The notes under the pieces were generated by a model. The model saw nothing but the letters and a program-made list of their open reading frames with translations. It was not told the origin of the DNA and ran no database searches. Shown here in pieces: positions 33,708-43,505 of a DNA stretch of 64,000 bases; within the stretch, counting starts at the first letter, position 1, and each line of letters opens with the position of its first letter. The DNA comes from Nocardia veterana NBRC 100344. Lineage in GTDB: Bacteria > Actinomycetota > Actinomycetes > Mycobacteriales > Mycobacteriaceae. Location: NCBI RefSeq assembly GCF_000308855.1, contig NZ_BAGM01000134.1, positions 1 to 64,000 on the forward strand, in the 5' to 3' direction. A program made the translations under genes and the position numbers.

Positions 33708-34036
33708 TCTCCGACGGCTACGGTGCGCCCACCAGTTACCCGAGACCCTTCCCTGCTCGCCGCAGGCTTTCGCGAAGCTCGGGTGAGCTGACCTGCACCG
33801 ACCTCAGGTCGACGATCGGCCGGAACTGCACGTAGGTCATGGACCGCCGGTAGATCGAGACAGCGACGGCCGGCACGACGGAATGCCCGATGTCCTGGAA
33901 GCAGCGTCGAGTGCGTTGGCCTCTCGCGTAGGCGGGCCATCTGCCTTCGAGAATCGTCGAAGGCGGGCTCTCGTCCATCACCGCGAGAAGCCGGGCACCG
34001 CTGTCGTACTCGCGCCGATGGAACGGTGAATCTAAG
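33708..34036. other. Gene-poor gap of 329 bases
   Basis: No convincing gene. An 81-codon frame on the minus strand (33736-33981) has a protein-like end (MTYVQFRPIVDLRSVQVSS) but no ribosome site or recognised domain. It may be a remnant. Confidence 0.35.
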
Positions 34037-34045
34037 GTGCCTGTG

Positions 34046-34720
34046 GTGAGCGGAGCGAGGACCGAAGAGGTGGCGGCTGCCTACGACGGGGTGGCCGAGT
34101 TGTATCAGGACATGTTCCGGGATGCGATCGTGACGCAGCCCTACGATCGGGCGGTGCTCGGGCTGTTCGCGGAATTGGTGCGGACCGAGCGGCTCGCACC
34201 GGTGGCGGATCTGGGATGCGGTCCGGGGCGGCTCACCGGGTTCCTGCGGGATTCGGGGCTGGACGTCTTCGGCCTCGATGCGTCGGCGGAGATGATCCGG
34301 TTGGCGCGAATTGCCCATCCGGACTTGCGCTTTCAGCACGGATCCATGACCCGGATCGACATGGCCGACGGCGCTCTCGGCGCGATCGTCGCGTGGTACA
34401 GCATCATTCATATGCCGCCGGAACGACTGCCGGACGTATTCACCGAATTCGCCCGCGCCCTGACCGACAACGGTCTGCTGCTGCTCGGATTCCTCGCCAC
34501 CGACGAGGGCATCGAGATGCAGTCCTACGACCACAAGGTGGCGCCCGCGGTGCGCTGGTCACCCGCCCGGTTGATCGAACTGCTGCGCCCGTACGGGTTC
34601 GTCCCGCTGATGCGGATGGTGCGGGAACCGGAACCGGACGAACGCTGCCCCCAGGGGTATCTGCTGGTCCGCAAGTCCGCGACACCCGTCCGATCGGACG
34701 CGGAAGGCGCCGATTCGTGA
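34046..34720 (+). CDS. Class I SAM-dependent methyltransferase
   Basis: A 224-residue methyltransferase. VADLGCGPGRLTGFLRDSG is motif I, VFGLDASAEMIRLAR the ribose-binding strand, IVAWYSIIHMP the post-II region. The order and the final YLLVRK strand fit the UbiE/small-molecule group. Three in-frame GTG starts are possible (34037, 34043, 34046); AAGG at 34034 is best placed for 34046. It lies 12 bases before the CrtI-like gene and is probably cotranscribed. Confidence 0.82.
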   Translation: MSGARTEEVAAAYDGVAELYQDMFRDAIVTQPYDRAVLGLFAELVRTERLAPVADLGCGPGRLTGFLRDSGLDVFGLDASAEMIRLARIAHPDLRFQHGSMTRIDMADGALGAIVAWYSIIHMPPERLPDVFTEFARALTDNGLLLLGFLATDEGIEMQSYDHKVAPAVRWSPARLIELLRPYGFVPLMRMVREPEPDERCPQGYLLVRKSATPVRSDAEGADS

Positions 34721-34732
34721 TATCCAGGGCTG

Positions 34733-36313
34733 ATGCGCGACTCCTATGACGTCGTCATCGTCGGCGGCGGCCACAACGGGCTGGTCGCTGCCGGATATCT
34801 GGCCCGCGCCGGGCTGTCGGTCCTGGTGCTGGAGCGGCAGGATCACACCGGGGGCGCGGCCGTCTCGGAACGCGTCTTCGCCGGCATCGATGCGCGCCTG
34901 TCGCGCTATTCGTACCTGGTGAGCCTGCTCCCGGATCGGATCGTCCGGGATCTGGAGCTGCGCTTCCACACCCGCGGTCGCCGCATCTCCTCCTACACGC
35001 CGGTGGGTGCGACCGGGCTGCTGGTCGACACCGCCGACGCCGAGCGGACCCGCGAGAGCTTCCGGCGAATCACCGGTTCCGACGCCGATCACCGGGCCTG
35101 GCAACAGTTCTACGAGCTGACCACCCGGGCCGCCGAACGGATCTTTCCGACCCTGCTGCAGCCGTTGCCCACCCGCACGCAACTGCAACGCACGCTCGGC
35201 GACAGCGAGGCCTGGGAGGTCCTGTTCGAGCGGCCCCTCGGCGAGACCATCGAATCCCGCTTCGGCGACGACACCGTGCGCGGGGTGGTTCTGACCGATG
35301 CCCTGATCGGTACCTTCACCCATGCCCACGACCCGACGCTGCGGCAGAACCGCTGCTTCCTCTACCACGTCATCGGCGGCGGAACAGGGGCGTGGAACGT
35401 TCCGGTCGGCGGGATGGGCGCGCTCACCGACGCCCTGGCCGAGTCGGCACGGCGAGCCGGCGCGCAGCTGCGCACCTCGTGTCCGGTAACCGGAATCGAG
35501 ACCGACGGCGACACCGCGCGGGTGCGATTCCGGGACCCGGACGCACCCGCGGCGGTCACCGCACGGCACGTCCTGGTGAACGCGTCGCCCTCGACTCTGG
35601 CCCGGCTGCTCGGTGCGGCGCAGCCGCCGGCGCCGGAGGGTAGTCAGCTGAAGGTGAACATGCTGCTGCGCCGGCTTCCGCGGCTGCGTGACGATATCGA
35701 CCCGGCCGAGGCGTTCGCGGGCACCTTCCATATCGCGGAGGGATACGACCAGCTCGAGCACGCCTACCGGGAAGCGGCGAGCGGCCGGCTGCCGAGCACA
35801 CCGCCCGCGGAGATCTACTGCCACACCCTGACCGACCCCTCGATCCTCGGCCCGGAGGCGGCCGCGCGGGGTATGCACACGCTCACGCTGTTCGGCTTGC
35901 ACACCCCGGCAAGTCTTTTCGACACCGATCCGACCCAGGTGAAGACCGAGTTGGTGGACGCCACGCTACGGCAGTTGGATTCGGTACTCGCCGAGCCGAT
36001 CCGGGAGTGCCTCGCCCTCGACGCGAACGGGAATCCGTGCATCGAGGCGAGGACGCCGCTCGAACTGGAGACCGAACTGGACCTGCCCCGGGGTCATATC
36101 TTCCACGGCGACTTGACGTTTCCGTTCCGCGGCGAGGCGGACAGCACGCCCGCCGCCCGGTGGGGTGTGGACACCGGATACCGCAACATCCACCTCTGTG
36201 GCGCGGGCGCGGTCCGCGGCGGCGGGGTCAGCGGGATCGGTGGCCACAATGCGGCGATGGCGGTACTGGAAGCGGTCAGCCGAAGTTCGGGCGCTCGACC
36301 GAATTGGCCGTGA
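34733..36313 (+). CDS. Phytoene-desaturase-like (CrtI/PYROXD2-type) FAD oxidoreductase
   Basis: A 526-residue flavoprotein. YDVVIVGGGHNGLVAAGYLARAGL is the dinucleotide-binding motif, LERQDHTGGAAVSE the GG-doublet region, and IHLCGAGAVRGGGVSGIGGHNAA the C-terminal FAD motif. It resembles the NAD(P)/FAD oxidoreductases grouped with PYROXD2 more than true carotenoid desaturases, and no other carotenoid gene is nearby. It follows the methyltransferase closely and overlaps the convergent DHFR-like gene by 38 bases. Confidence 0.83.
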   Translation: MRDSYDVVIVGGGHNGLVAAGYLARAGLSVLVLERQDHTGGAAVSERVFAGIDARLSRYSYLVSLLPDRIVRDLELRFHTRGRRISSYTPVGATGLLVDTADAERTRESFRRITGSDADHRAWQQFYELTTRAAERIFPTLLQPLPTRTQLQRTLGDSEAWEVLFERPLGETIESRFGDDTVRGVVLTDALIGTFTHAHDPTLRQNRCFLYHVIGGGTGAWNVPVGGMGALTDALAESARRAGAQLRTSCPVTGIETDGDTARVRFRDPDAPAAVTARHVLVNASPSTLARLLGAAQPPAPEGSQLKVNMLLRRLPRLRDDIDPAEAFAGTFHIAEGYDQLEHAYREAASGRLPSTPPAEIYCHTLTDPSILGPEAAARGMHTLTLFGLHTPASLFDTDPTQVKTELVDATLRQLDSVLAEPIRECLALDANGNPCIEARTPLELETELDLPRGHIFHGDLTFPFRGEADSTPAARWGVDTGYRNIHLCGAGAVRGGGVSGIGGHNAAMAVLEAVSRSSGARPNWP

Positions 36314-36845
36314 CCCGATAGGTACTCAGCACCACACCGTTGTCCAGCACCTCGGATTCGGCCAGGTTCAGGGTGGCCTCGGGCTCGACGGCCTCGAACA
36401 ATCGCAGCCCACTGCCGAGCAGCACCGGGTAGACGACCAGGCGGTATTCGTCGACCAGTTCGTTTTCGCGCAGGAACTTCACCAGCGACGCGCTGCCGAA
36501 CACCAGCAGATCGCGATCGGCCCGCAGTTTCGCGATGCCTTCGGCGAGCTCACCCTCGATCCGCCGGGCGTTCCAGTCCAGCTCGGAAAGGCTCTCGGTG
36601 GCCACGTACTTGGGCATGCTGTTCATCTTGTCCTTGTAGGCGCCCTCCTCCGGATGGTTCGGCCAGGAGGCGGCGAACATCTGGTAGGTGCTGCGCCCCA
36701 GCAGCAGCGCGTCGACCGCCTCCAGCTCGGCGGATTTGTAGGCGGCGATGCGGTCGTTCCAGTACGGCGCGGTCCAGCTCGGATCCTGCACGAAACCATC
36801 GAGCGAGACGAATTCGGCGACGACGATCTTCCCCATGACTGACAT
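36276..36845 (-). CDS. Dihydrofolate-reductase-like (RibD_C) family protein
   Basis: A 189-residue NADPH-binding reductase of the YyaP/RibD C-terminal type. It starts GKIVVAEFVSLDGFVQDP and has DALLLGRSTYQMFAASWP, a nucleotide loop DLLVFGSASLVKFL and LVVYPVLLGSGLRLF near the end. The substrate is unknown. ATG 36845 follows GAGGAG by three bases; ATG 36836 is the alternative. Its 3' end overlaps the CrtI-like gene on the other strand. Confidence 0.87.
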   Translation of the reverse strand: MSVMGKIVVAEFVSLDGFVQDPSWTAPYWNDRIAAYKSAELEAVDALLLGRSTYQMFAASWPNHPEEGAYKDKMNSMPKYVATESLSELDWNARRIEGELAEGIAKLRADRDLLVFGSASLVKFLRENELVDEYRLVVYPVLLGSGLRLFEAVEPEATLNLAESEVLDNGVVLSTYRVTANSVERPNFG

Positions 36846-36938
36846 TCACTCCTCTGTGCCGGGGCCCCGGGCGGGGCGTTCGAATCATGAAGACGGGGCG
36901 GCCGGCGCGAAGTAATCGCGGACCGCGAAAAAAATCCG

Positions 36939-37562
36939 TCAGCTCACCACGGGGAGCACGGCGCGCGGCTCGGAGAGCCATTGCAGCCAGTGCGGCGCGA
37001 TGGTCGCCGCGAACTGCTCGTATGCGGCGGCACCGGGATGGTAGCCGTCGGCGGCCTGCAACTCCCGCATCCAGGTGTCGTTCTGCCGCAACGGCTGGTG
37101 CACCCGAAGGTACGGAACCTGTTCCCGGCCACAGATCTCGGTGAACCGATCATCCAATTCCGTGATGCGCGCATTGTGCTCGTTGTCGATATTCGGCGGC
37201 GGCGCGACAACCAGCGCCTTCCAGCCGAGTTCGGCGCAGCGTCGCAACACCCGCCGCAAGTTGGCCGCCGATTCGTCGGCGGGCACCCACACCCGGTCCC
37301 CCTCCCACACGGTGTCGTTCACGCCGAAGGAGAAGACCACCCGGGCGTCGATTCCGGCCGGCAACCGCTGCGCGCATTCGCTCTCCCAGCGGGCGGCGAT
37401 ATCGGAGGAGGTCTGCCTGCGCACGCCGAGGTTGTAATAGCTCAGCGGCAGTCCCGCCGCCACCGCCCGCCCGGCGAGCCGGCCGGCCCAACCCAGACAC
37501 TGCGGATCGCCGAGACCGGCGACCAGTGAATCCCCGACGAAACAGACCCGAACGTCACGCAC
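36939..37562 (-). CDS. SGNH/GDSL-family hydrolase
   Basis: A 207-residue esterase/lipase of the SGNH fold. Block I is VCFVGDSLVAGLGD (nucleophile Ser), the block II Gly lies in YNLGVRRQTS, block III is FGVND, and block V is DGYHPG with the Asp-His pair. No signal peptide is seen, so it is probably cytosolic. The start is uncertain; GTG 37562 (MRDVRVCFVGDS) is preferred, with GTG 37565 adjacent. Divergent from the 2OG-oxygenase gene. Confidence 0.85.
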   Translation of the reverse strand: MRDVRVCFVGDSLVAGLGDPQCLGWAGRLAGRAVAAGLPLSYYNLGVRRQTSSDIAARWESECAQRLPAGIDARVVFSFGVNDTVWEGDRVWVPADESAANLRRVLRRCAELGWKALVVAPPPNIDNEHNARITELDDRFTEICGREQVPYLRVHQPLRQNDTWMRELQAADGYHPGAAAYEQFAATIAPHWLQWLSEPRAVLPVVS

Positions 37563-37675
37563 CACCGAGTGATCGTGGCACAACCGGGACGAACGCGGCG
37601 CAGTACCGCGCACGCAATACTGCGCGGTCCGGCGCAGGCAATAAGATCGGCAGGGTTGTCCGGGAGGGAGCTTGT

Positions 37676-38446
37676 ATGTTGTCCGAGGCGCCGCTGCCGC
37701 GGTGGTTCATCGATCTGCTGGCACATCGACGCTGGATCCGACGCACCCGCCCCTTTCCCCACGTCTACGTCCGCGACGTCTTCGTCACGGAGTTCTATCA
37801 GCGCCTCGCGGCGGAATTCGAACGGGTGCGGACCGAGCGGAGCGACCTGTTCGGCCCGGTCGCCGAGGGCTACGGCGCAACCGGGGTGAGCCTGGCCCGG
37901 CTGCGCAACGGCCCGCTCGAGGTCTTCCTCTCCCGAGCCTGGCACGACCTGATCGAGCGGGTCGCAGGAGTGCCGACCACCGGCGATGTGGAGGGCTCGG
38001 TGCACCACCATCCGCCGGGCAGCGCGCCCGGGTGGCCGCATCACGACCTCACTCCGGCCTGGTTCCCCGGGACCGCGCCCGGTCCCGCAGCGGTGGGTCT
38101 GCCCGCCGACGACATCGATCCGAAATCGGGGAGCCGGCCGGCGGGGGTGGCGGCCCGCGAGCTGGTGCGTGCGGTCGCCGTGCTGTTCTATCTCGGCAAC
38201 GGCGAATGGCGGCCGGGTGACGGCGGCGAAACCGGCCTGTTCGCCGCGATCGGGGCCGAGCCGAAACCGGCGGCCCTGGTTCCGCCGCTGGACAATTCGA
38301 TGCTGGTGTTCGAATGCACGCCGCGGTCCTGGCACGCCTTCCTCGGTGCGAATTCCACCGCGCGCAACAGCGTGGTGATGTGGCTGCACCGGCCGAAGGA
38401 AGAGGCGGCGAGTCGCTGGGGAGGAGACCGCATTGTCCACTGGTGA
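37676..38446 (+). CDS. 2-oxoglutarate/Fe(II)-dependent oxygenase-like protein
   Basis: A 256-residue double-stranded beta-helix protein. The iron triad is readable: HxD in GWPHHDLTPAW and the distal His in RSWHAFLG, with FYLGNGEWRPGDGGETGLF between them as in 2OG-FeII_Oxy proteins. ATG 37676 follows GGGAGGGAG. A tighter annotation (hydroxylase of a sugar, amino acid or lipid) is not possible. It overlaps the SDR gene by 14 bases, so the two act together. Confidence 0.8.
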   Translation: MLSEAPLPRWFIDLLAHRRWIRRTRPFPHVYVRDVFVTEFYQRLAAEFERVRTERSDLFGPVAEGYGATGVSLARLRNGPLEVFLSRAWHDLIERVAGVPTTGDVEGSVHHHPPGSAPGWPHHDLTPAWFPGTAPGPAAVGLPADDIDPKSGSRPAGVAARELVRAVAVLFYLGNGEWRPGDGGETGLFAAIGAEPKPAALVPPLDNSMLVFECTPRSWHAFLGANSTARNSVVMWLHRPKEEAASRWGGDRIVHW

Positions 38447-39251
38447 GAAATCGCCCACTGGTGCGAATCCGGGCGAGCCGCGCCGAGTGTGCCTGCTCAC
38501 CGGGGCCGGCGGCCGCCTCGGCGATGCGTTCTGCCGCGCGTACTACACCACCTACGACATCGTTGCGGTCTGCCGCACTCGGGTACCTGCCGCGCCCTCC
38601 CAGGAGGAATGGTTCATCGATCCGGTCGAGCCGTGGAACCCGGTTCCCGAGAACGAGTCCCGGATCTTCGTCGTCCGCGCCGATCTGAGCCGGCCGGACG
38701 AGGTGGACCGGGTGGTCGACCTGGCGTTGGCGAAATACGGCGCGGTGGACCTACTGGTCAACAATGCGGCGCAGCTGGATGTGCAACCGAACGGGCTGGT
38801 CGACGGCGACGCCGCGCTGGCGGCGTTCGGTCCCCAGTTCACGCTGAACGTGGAGGTGCCGCTGCGGCTGGCGACCCGGCTCGCGCAACGCTGCTGGCTG
38901 CACCGGGGGGCGGAGAACCGAGCGCGCAATCGCAATATCGTCAATGTCTCGAGCCTGTCCGGTTCGCGGGTGTACCCCGGCGGGCAGGCCGTGTATTCGG
39001 CGTCGAAGGCCACGCTCGATCACTTGACCAGGCATATCGCGGCCGAATTCGCCGAGTTCGGGGTGCGCGCCAACGCCGTCGCACCCGATTCCTTTCCCGC
39101 GCTGGTCCCGACGGAGGTGGTCGCGGCCGCGATCGCCGAACTCGATTCCGGCGCCATGACCGGCGGGGTGTTCAGCGTCGGCGGGGCCGATCCGGTTCGC
39201 GACAGCGGCACGGCGGGACTCGCCGCGGCGAGTCCGGGACCGCCCGGGTGA
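38433..39251 (+). CDS. Short-chain dehydrogenase/reductase, TTG start
   Basis: A 272-residue NAD(P)-dependent SDR. CLLTGAGGRLGDAFCRAYY is the TGxxxGxG motif, LLVNNAAQLD the NNAG-like motif, NVSSLSG holds the catalytic Ser and YSASKAT the Tyr-xxx-Lys. The start is TTG 38433, backed by GGGGAGGAG eight to nine bases upstream and by overlap with the oxygenase stop, which implies translational coupling. Confidence 0.85.
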   Translation: MSTGEKSPTGANPGEPRRVCLLTGAGGRLGDAFCRAYYTTYDIVAVCRTRVPAAPSQEEWFIDPVEPWNPVPENESRIFVVRADLSRPDEVDRVVDLALAKYGAVDLLVNNAAQLDVQPNGLVDGDAALAAFGPQFTLNVEVPLRLATRLAQRCWLHRGAENRARNRNIVNVSSLSGSRVYPGGQAVYSASKATLDHLTRHIAAEFAEFGVRANAVAPDSFPALVPTEVVAAAIAELDSGAMTGGVFSVGGADPVRDSGTAGLAAASPGPPG

Positions 39252-39472
39252 CGATGCGCGCGACCGGTTCGCGAAGACCCCGGCGAAGATCCGGGCGCCG
39301 GGCACCCGCGGCACGAGCACGACCGGCTCGTGTCGAGCATGTGCACGCTCACCTGCGCGAATCCGGTGCCCGGCGTGTTGCCGACGGACGCTCGGGCGGC
39401 CTCCTGCATACTCACACCCGAGCCGACCCAGGGACCGACGCCGCTCCCTCGATCCGAAAGTTTCGATACGAC

Positions 39473-41845
39473 ATGCGAGTAGACGGGCGGGAGATACCCG
39501 TCTCCGGCAGTCTGCTGCAGCCGCGGATCCGGCGTACCAGCGACATCATCCGCGTGGTGCTGTCCGCGTTGTTGGTTGCCGTGGTCGTGGCCGGATCGCT
39601 GATTACGCGCCCGCGCTGGGAGGCGCTGGAGCGGTCGGTCTCCGATATCGTCGGTTTCCTCACGCCCGAGCAATCGAACCTGGTCTATCTGCTCTACGGC
39701 ATCGCGATTATGGCCCTGCCCTTCGCGATTCTGGTGCGGCTGGTCTTCCGGATGCAATGGAAACTGCTCAGCGGCTATGTGGCCGCCGGCCTGATCGCGG
39801 TGCTGGCGCTGTCGATCACCGAATCCGGGATCTCGGCGCCGCAGTGGCATCTGGCGGTGCCCCGCCAGCTCGATACCTTCCTGTCGCAGTTCCTCGACGA
39901 TCCGCGCTGGATCGCGATGCTGGCCGGCGGATTGACGGTGGCCAGCCCGTGGCTGCCGGTCTCGTGGCGCCGCTGGTGGTGGGCGCTGCTGATCGCCTTC
40001 GTCCCGCTGCACCTGTTCGTCAGTCTGGTGGTGCCCTCGCGGGCGATGTTCGGGTTGGCCGTGGGCTGGTTCGTGGGCGCGGTGCTCGTACTGGTCGTCG
40101 GCACACCGGCGTTGGAGGTCCCGCTGGAGGCGGCGGTCCGAGTCCTGGCCGCCCGCGGTTACACCGTCACCGGCTTCACCGTGTTGCGCCCGGCCGGTCC
40201 GGGTCCGCTGCTGCTCAGTGCCGACACCGGACCGCACCGCCAACTGGTCGTGGAAATGTACGGCCAGAATCAGCGCAGTTGGGGCATGTTGCGGCAGCTG
40301 CGGCGCTGGCTCACCTTCCGCAGTAGCGAACGCACCCCGGCCTTCGCCTCGATGCGCCGCGCGGTGGAGCATCGCGCACTGATGGGCATCGCGATCAGCG
40401 ATCTGGGCCTGGCCAGCAACAAGCCGCTGACGGTGGCCGCGCTGAGCCGCGGCTGGACGCTGTACGCGCACACCACTCCGCGCGGTCGACAACTGGCCGC
40501 CACCGACAGTGAGGTGGTGCTGACCAACGTCTGGCGTTCGCTGCAGAACATGCATCGCGCCCAGATCACCCATGGCGACCTGCGCGCCGAGGAAATTCGC
40601 ATCGCGGACGGCCGGGTGCTGTTCGGTGGCTTCATGGCCGCGGAATTCGGCGCCTTCGATTCCCGTTTCTCGGCCGATATCGCGCAATTGCTACTGACCA
40701 CCAGTGCGCTGTTCGGGGCGGAAACGGTGGTGGCCACGGCCATTCACGTCCTCGGCGAACAGGCGGTGCTCGACGCCTCCCGCCGGTTGACCAAGAACGG
40801 GATCGGCGCGCAGGTCCGCAAATCGGTGCCCGACGCCGGGGAACTGATGAAAACCGTACGGGCGCAGGTACTTCAGCAGACCGGTGAGGATCGGATCGAA
40901 ACCGCGCGGATCACCCGGTATTCGCGCAATCAGATCATCCAGTTGGTGCTGTTGATCGCGCTGGTGTACGTGGCCTATCCGTTCATCAGCCAGGTGCCGA
41001 CCTTCTTCACCGAACTGCGCACCGCGAACTGGTGGTGGGCGCTGCTCGGACTGGCCATTTCGGCGACCACCTATGTGGGCGCGGCGATGGCGCTGTGGGG
41101 TTGCGCCGGGGAATCGGTGAACTTCCGGAATCTACTCGGCATGCAGGTCGCCAACACCTTCGCCGCGACCACCACACCCGCGGGCGTCGGCGGTCTGGCG
41201 CTCAGCGTGCGGTTCCTGCAGAGGAGCGGGCTCGGCACCGTGAAGGCGACCGCGGCGGTCGCGCTCAATCAGGCGGTGCAGGTGATCACGCACGTGGTGC
41301 TGCTGATCGTCTTCAGTGTGGCGGCGGGTGTGTCGGCGAACCTGTCGCATTTCGTGCCGAGTGCGACCGTGCTCTATCTGCTCGCCGGAGGTCTGCTGGG
41401 CGCGGTGGGCGCGGCCATGTTCGTTCCGACCGTGCGGCGCTGGTTGCGCAACGAGGTGCGGCCGCAACTGGCCGAGGTCGTGGCGGAGCTGCGTACCCTC
41501 GCCCGGCAACCGAAGCGGCTGCTGATGATCGTCGGCGGTTGTGCGACCACCACTCTCGGCGCCGCGGGCGCGTTGTGGGCGGGCATCGAAGCGTTCGGCG
41601 GCAGCACCACCTTCGTGACGGTGACGGTGGTGACGATGATCGGTGGCACGCTGGCCTCGGCCGCCCCGACGCCCGGTGGGGTGGGTGCGGTGGAGGCGGC
41701 GCTGATCGGTGGTCTCGCCGCGTTCGGCGTCCCCGCGGCCATCGGGGTTCCGGCCGTCTTGCTGTACCGGGTGCTGACCTGCTGGTTGCCGGTGTTCTGC
41801 GGGTGGCCGCTGATGCATTGGCTCACCAAACGCGAGATGATCTGA
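39473..41845 (+). CDS. Large membrane protein: pseudokinase-like segment joined to a flippase-like (YbhN/LPG-synthase TM) domain
   Basis: A 790-residue protein in three parts. Residues ~20-215 contain about six to seven hydrophobic helices. Residues ~225-455 are soluble and kinase-like: H367-G-D-L starts a catalytic-loop-like HGDLRAEEI, but the expected Asn is Glu and the DFG position reads GGF, so ATP chemistry is unlikely. Residues ~480-790 form the C-terminal flippase-like domain (TTPAGVGGLALSVRFLQRSG, SAAPTPGGVGAVEAALIGGL). Such domains move or modify lipids. ATG 39473 gives MRVDGREIPVSGSLLQPR. The 221 bases before it hold no gene. Confidence 0.8.
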   Translation: MRVDGREIPVSGSLLQPRIRRTSDIIRVVLSALLVAVVVAGSLITRPRWEALERSVSDIVGFLTPEQSNLVYLLYGIAIMALPFAILVRLVFRMQWKLLSGYVAAGLIAVLALSITESGISAPQWHLAVPRQLDTFLSQFLDDPRWIAMLAGGLTVASPWLPVSWRRWWWALLIAFVPLHLFVSLVVPSRAMFGLAVGWFVGAVLVLVVGTPALEVPLEAAVRVLAARGYTVTGFTVLRPAGPGPLLLSADTGPHRQLVVEMYGQNQRSWGMLRQLRRWLTFRSSERTPAFASMRRAVEHRALMGIAISDLGLASNKPLTVAALSRGWTLYAHTTPRGRQLAATDSEVVLTNVWRSLQNMHRAQITHGDLRAEEIRIADGRVLFGGFMAAEFGAFDSRFSADIAQLLLTTSALFGAETVVATAIHVLGEQAVLDASRRLTKNGIGAQVRKSVPDAGELMKTVRAQVLQQTGEDRIETARITRYSRNQIIQLVLLIALVYVAYPFISQVPTFFTELRTANWWWALLGLAISATTYVGAAMALWGCAGESVNFRNLLGMQVANTFAATTTPAGVGGLALSVRFLQRSGLGTVKATAAVALNQAVQVITHVVLLIVFSVAAGVSANLSHFVPSATVLYLLAGGLLGAVGAAMFVPTVRRWLRNEVRPQLAEVVAELRTLARQPKRLLMIVGGCATTTLGAAGALWAGIEAFGGSTTFVTVTVVTMIGGTLASAAPTPGGVGAVEAALIGGLAAFGVPAAIGVPAVLLYRVLTCWLPVFCGWPLMHWLTKREMI

Positions 41846-41939
41846 GCCGCAGCAATTTACGTCGGAGACGACATTCACCCGGACGTGCGGGCAGCCGCCG
41901 AGCGGATGCCCGGCGGCCGTGTCGGTGTGGACCGCCCGA

Positions 41940-43505
41940 TCAGCCCGCGTAGTCCTTGCGAAGGTCCACCTTCACCACCTTGCCGCTGGCGTTGCGCGGC
42001 AGCTCGGGCACGATCACCAGATCCTTCGGATGCTTGTAGCGGGCGAGGTTTTCGTTGAGGAACGGCGTCAGCTCCTCGAGTGTCAACGTCTCCCCGTCGT
42101 TGAGCGCGACCACCGCGACCGGCACCTCGCCCCACTTCTCGTGGGCGCGGCCGATCACCGCCGCCTCGTGGATCTTCGGGTGCGCGAACAGCACATTCTC
42201 CACCTCGGCACAGTAGATGTTCTCGCCGCCGGAGATGATCATGTCCTTCTTACGATCCACCACCCAGACGAAGCCCTCCTCGTCCTGGCGGACCAGGTCG
42301 CCCGAGTGGAACCAGCCGCCGGCGAAGGCTTCCGCGGTCGCTTCGGGCTTGTTCCAGTAGCCCTGCATCATGGTCGGGCCCCGATAGACGATCTCGCCGA
42401 TCTGGCCCGGCGCCACATCGTTCATCTCGTCGTCGACCACGCGGGTCTGGATGGTCGGGATCGGCTTGCCGACCGAACCGAGTTTGCGCAGCGCGTCCTT
42501 ACCCTCGAGCACGCAGGTGATCGGCGACATCTCGGTCTGCCCGAAGACCGCGACGTTCTGCGCGTTCGGGAAACATTCGGCCATCGCCCGCAGCACCGTC
42601 TCCGAGGCCGGCGCCGCACCCCAGCTCAGCGTCTCGAGTGCCAGCTTGCGCTGTTTGACGGTCGGCTCCTCGCAGATCAGTTGCCACTGCGCGGGCACAC
42701 AGAACGCGGTGGTGGCCTGTTCGGCCTCGACCGCGTCCAGGAATTCGGTGGCATCGAAGGCGCCGAGCGGATGCAGGACGGTCTTCGATCCGAGCATGAA
42801 CGCGGGTGCGAGACTGCCCAATCCGGCGATGTGGAACAGCGGCGAGGTGCAGAAACCGATGCTGTCCGGGGTCGCGTTCAGGGCGCGGATGCAGGTCAGC
42901 GCCTGGGCGTTGAGATTGCCGTAGGACAGGATCGCGCCCTTCGGACTGCCCGTGGTACCCGAGGTGTACATGATCAGGGCGGGCGTGTCCTCCGGAATAT
43001 CCTGCGGCACATGGGGTTCGCCCGCCTCGGCGAGGAAGTCGTCGTATCCGATGACGCCGTCGCCGGTCGCGCCACCGATCACGATGCAGGTACGCAGCTG
43101 CTCGCTCTGCGCCATCACGCCCGTGGCCAGGGGCTGCAAGAGCGTGTCGGTGACGATGGCCGAGGCGCCGGAATCGGCGACGATATAGGCGACTTCGGGC
43201 GGGGTGAGACGGAAATTGACCGGTACCGCGATCGCGCCGAGCGCGTTGATGCCGAAAACGGCCTCGAGATATTCGGTGTAGTTGAGCGCCAGAATCAGGA
43301 CCCGGTCACCGAAACCGACGCCGCGCCGGGCCAGTCCGTCGGCGAACTTCTGCGACCGCTCGTGCAACTGCTGCCACGTGGTGTCCTGGCCGCGGAATCG
43401 GATCGCCACCGCGTCCGGGCGCATCAGCGCATGCGTGGCGATCTGGTTGTTCCAGTGGTTGCGCCGCGATCGGATCGGTTCGTCGGTCTGGACACCGGTG
43501 GTCAT
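41940..43505 (-). CDS. Fatty-acid-CoA ligase (FadD-type, ANL superfamily)
   Basis: A 521-residue acyl-CoA synthetase. ALIMYTSGTTGSPKGAILSY is the AMP-binding P-loop, FGQTEMSP the aromatic-substrate/ATP motif, HSGDLVRQDEEGFVWVVDRKKD the hinge region, and RNASGKVVK carries the catalytic Lys. Unlike the FAAL at 51448, it lacks the extra loop and keeps the CoA-ligase layout, so it should form acyl-CoA. Its chain-length preference is unknown. A divergent 416-base region separates it from the nitronate-monooxygenase-like gene. Confidence 0.9.
   Translation of the reverse strand: MTTGVQTDEPIRSRRNHWNNQIATHALMRPDAVAIRFRGQDTTWQQLHERSQKFADGLARRGVGFGDRVLILALNYTEYLEAVFGINALGAIAVPVNFRLTPPEVAYIVADSGASAIVTDTLLQPLATGVMAQSEQLRTCIVIGGATGDGVIGYDDFLAEAGEPHVPQDIPEDTPALIMYTSGTTGSPKGAILSYGNLNAQALTCIRALNATPDSIGFCTSPLFHIAGLGSLAPAFMLGSKTVLHPLGAFDATEFLDAVEAEQATTAFCVPAQWQLICEEPTVKQRKLALETLSWGAAPASETVLRAMAECFPNAQNVAVFGQTEMSPITCVLEGKDALRKLGSVGKPIPTIQTRVVDDEMNDVAPGQIGEIVYRGPTMMQGYWNKPEATAEAFAGGWFHSGDLVRQDEEGFVWVVDRKKDMIISGGENIYCAEVENVLFAHPKIHEAAVIGRAHEKWGEVPVAVVALNDGETLTLEELTPFLNENLARYKHPKDLVIVPELPRNASGKVVKVDLRKDYAG

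Noticed and set aside
33736..33981. 81-codon minus-strand frame
   Set aside because: Partly protein-like but without ribosome site or known domain; kept only as a comment on the gap.
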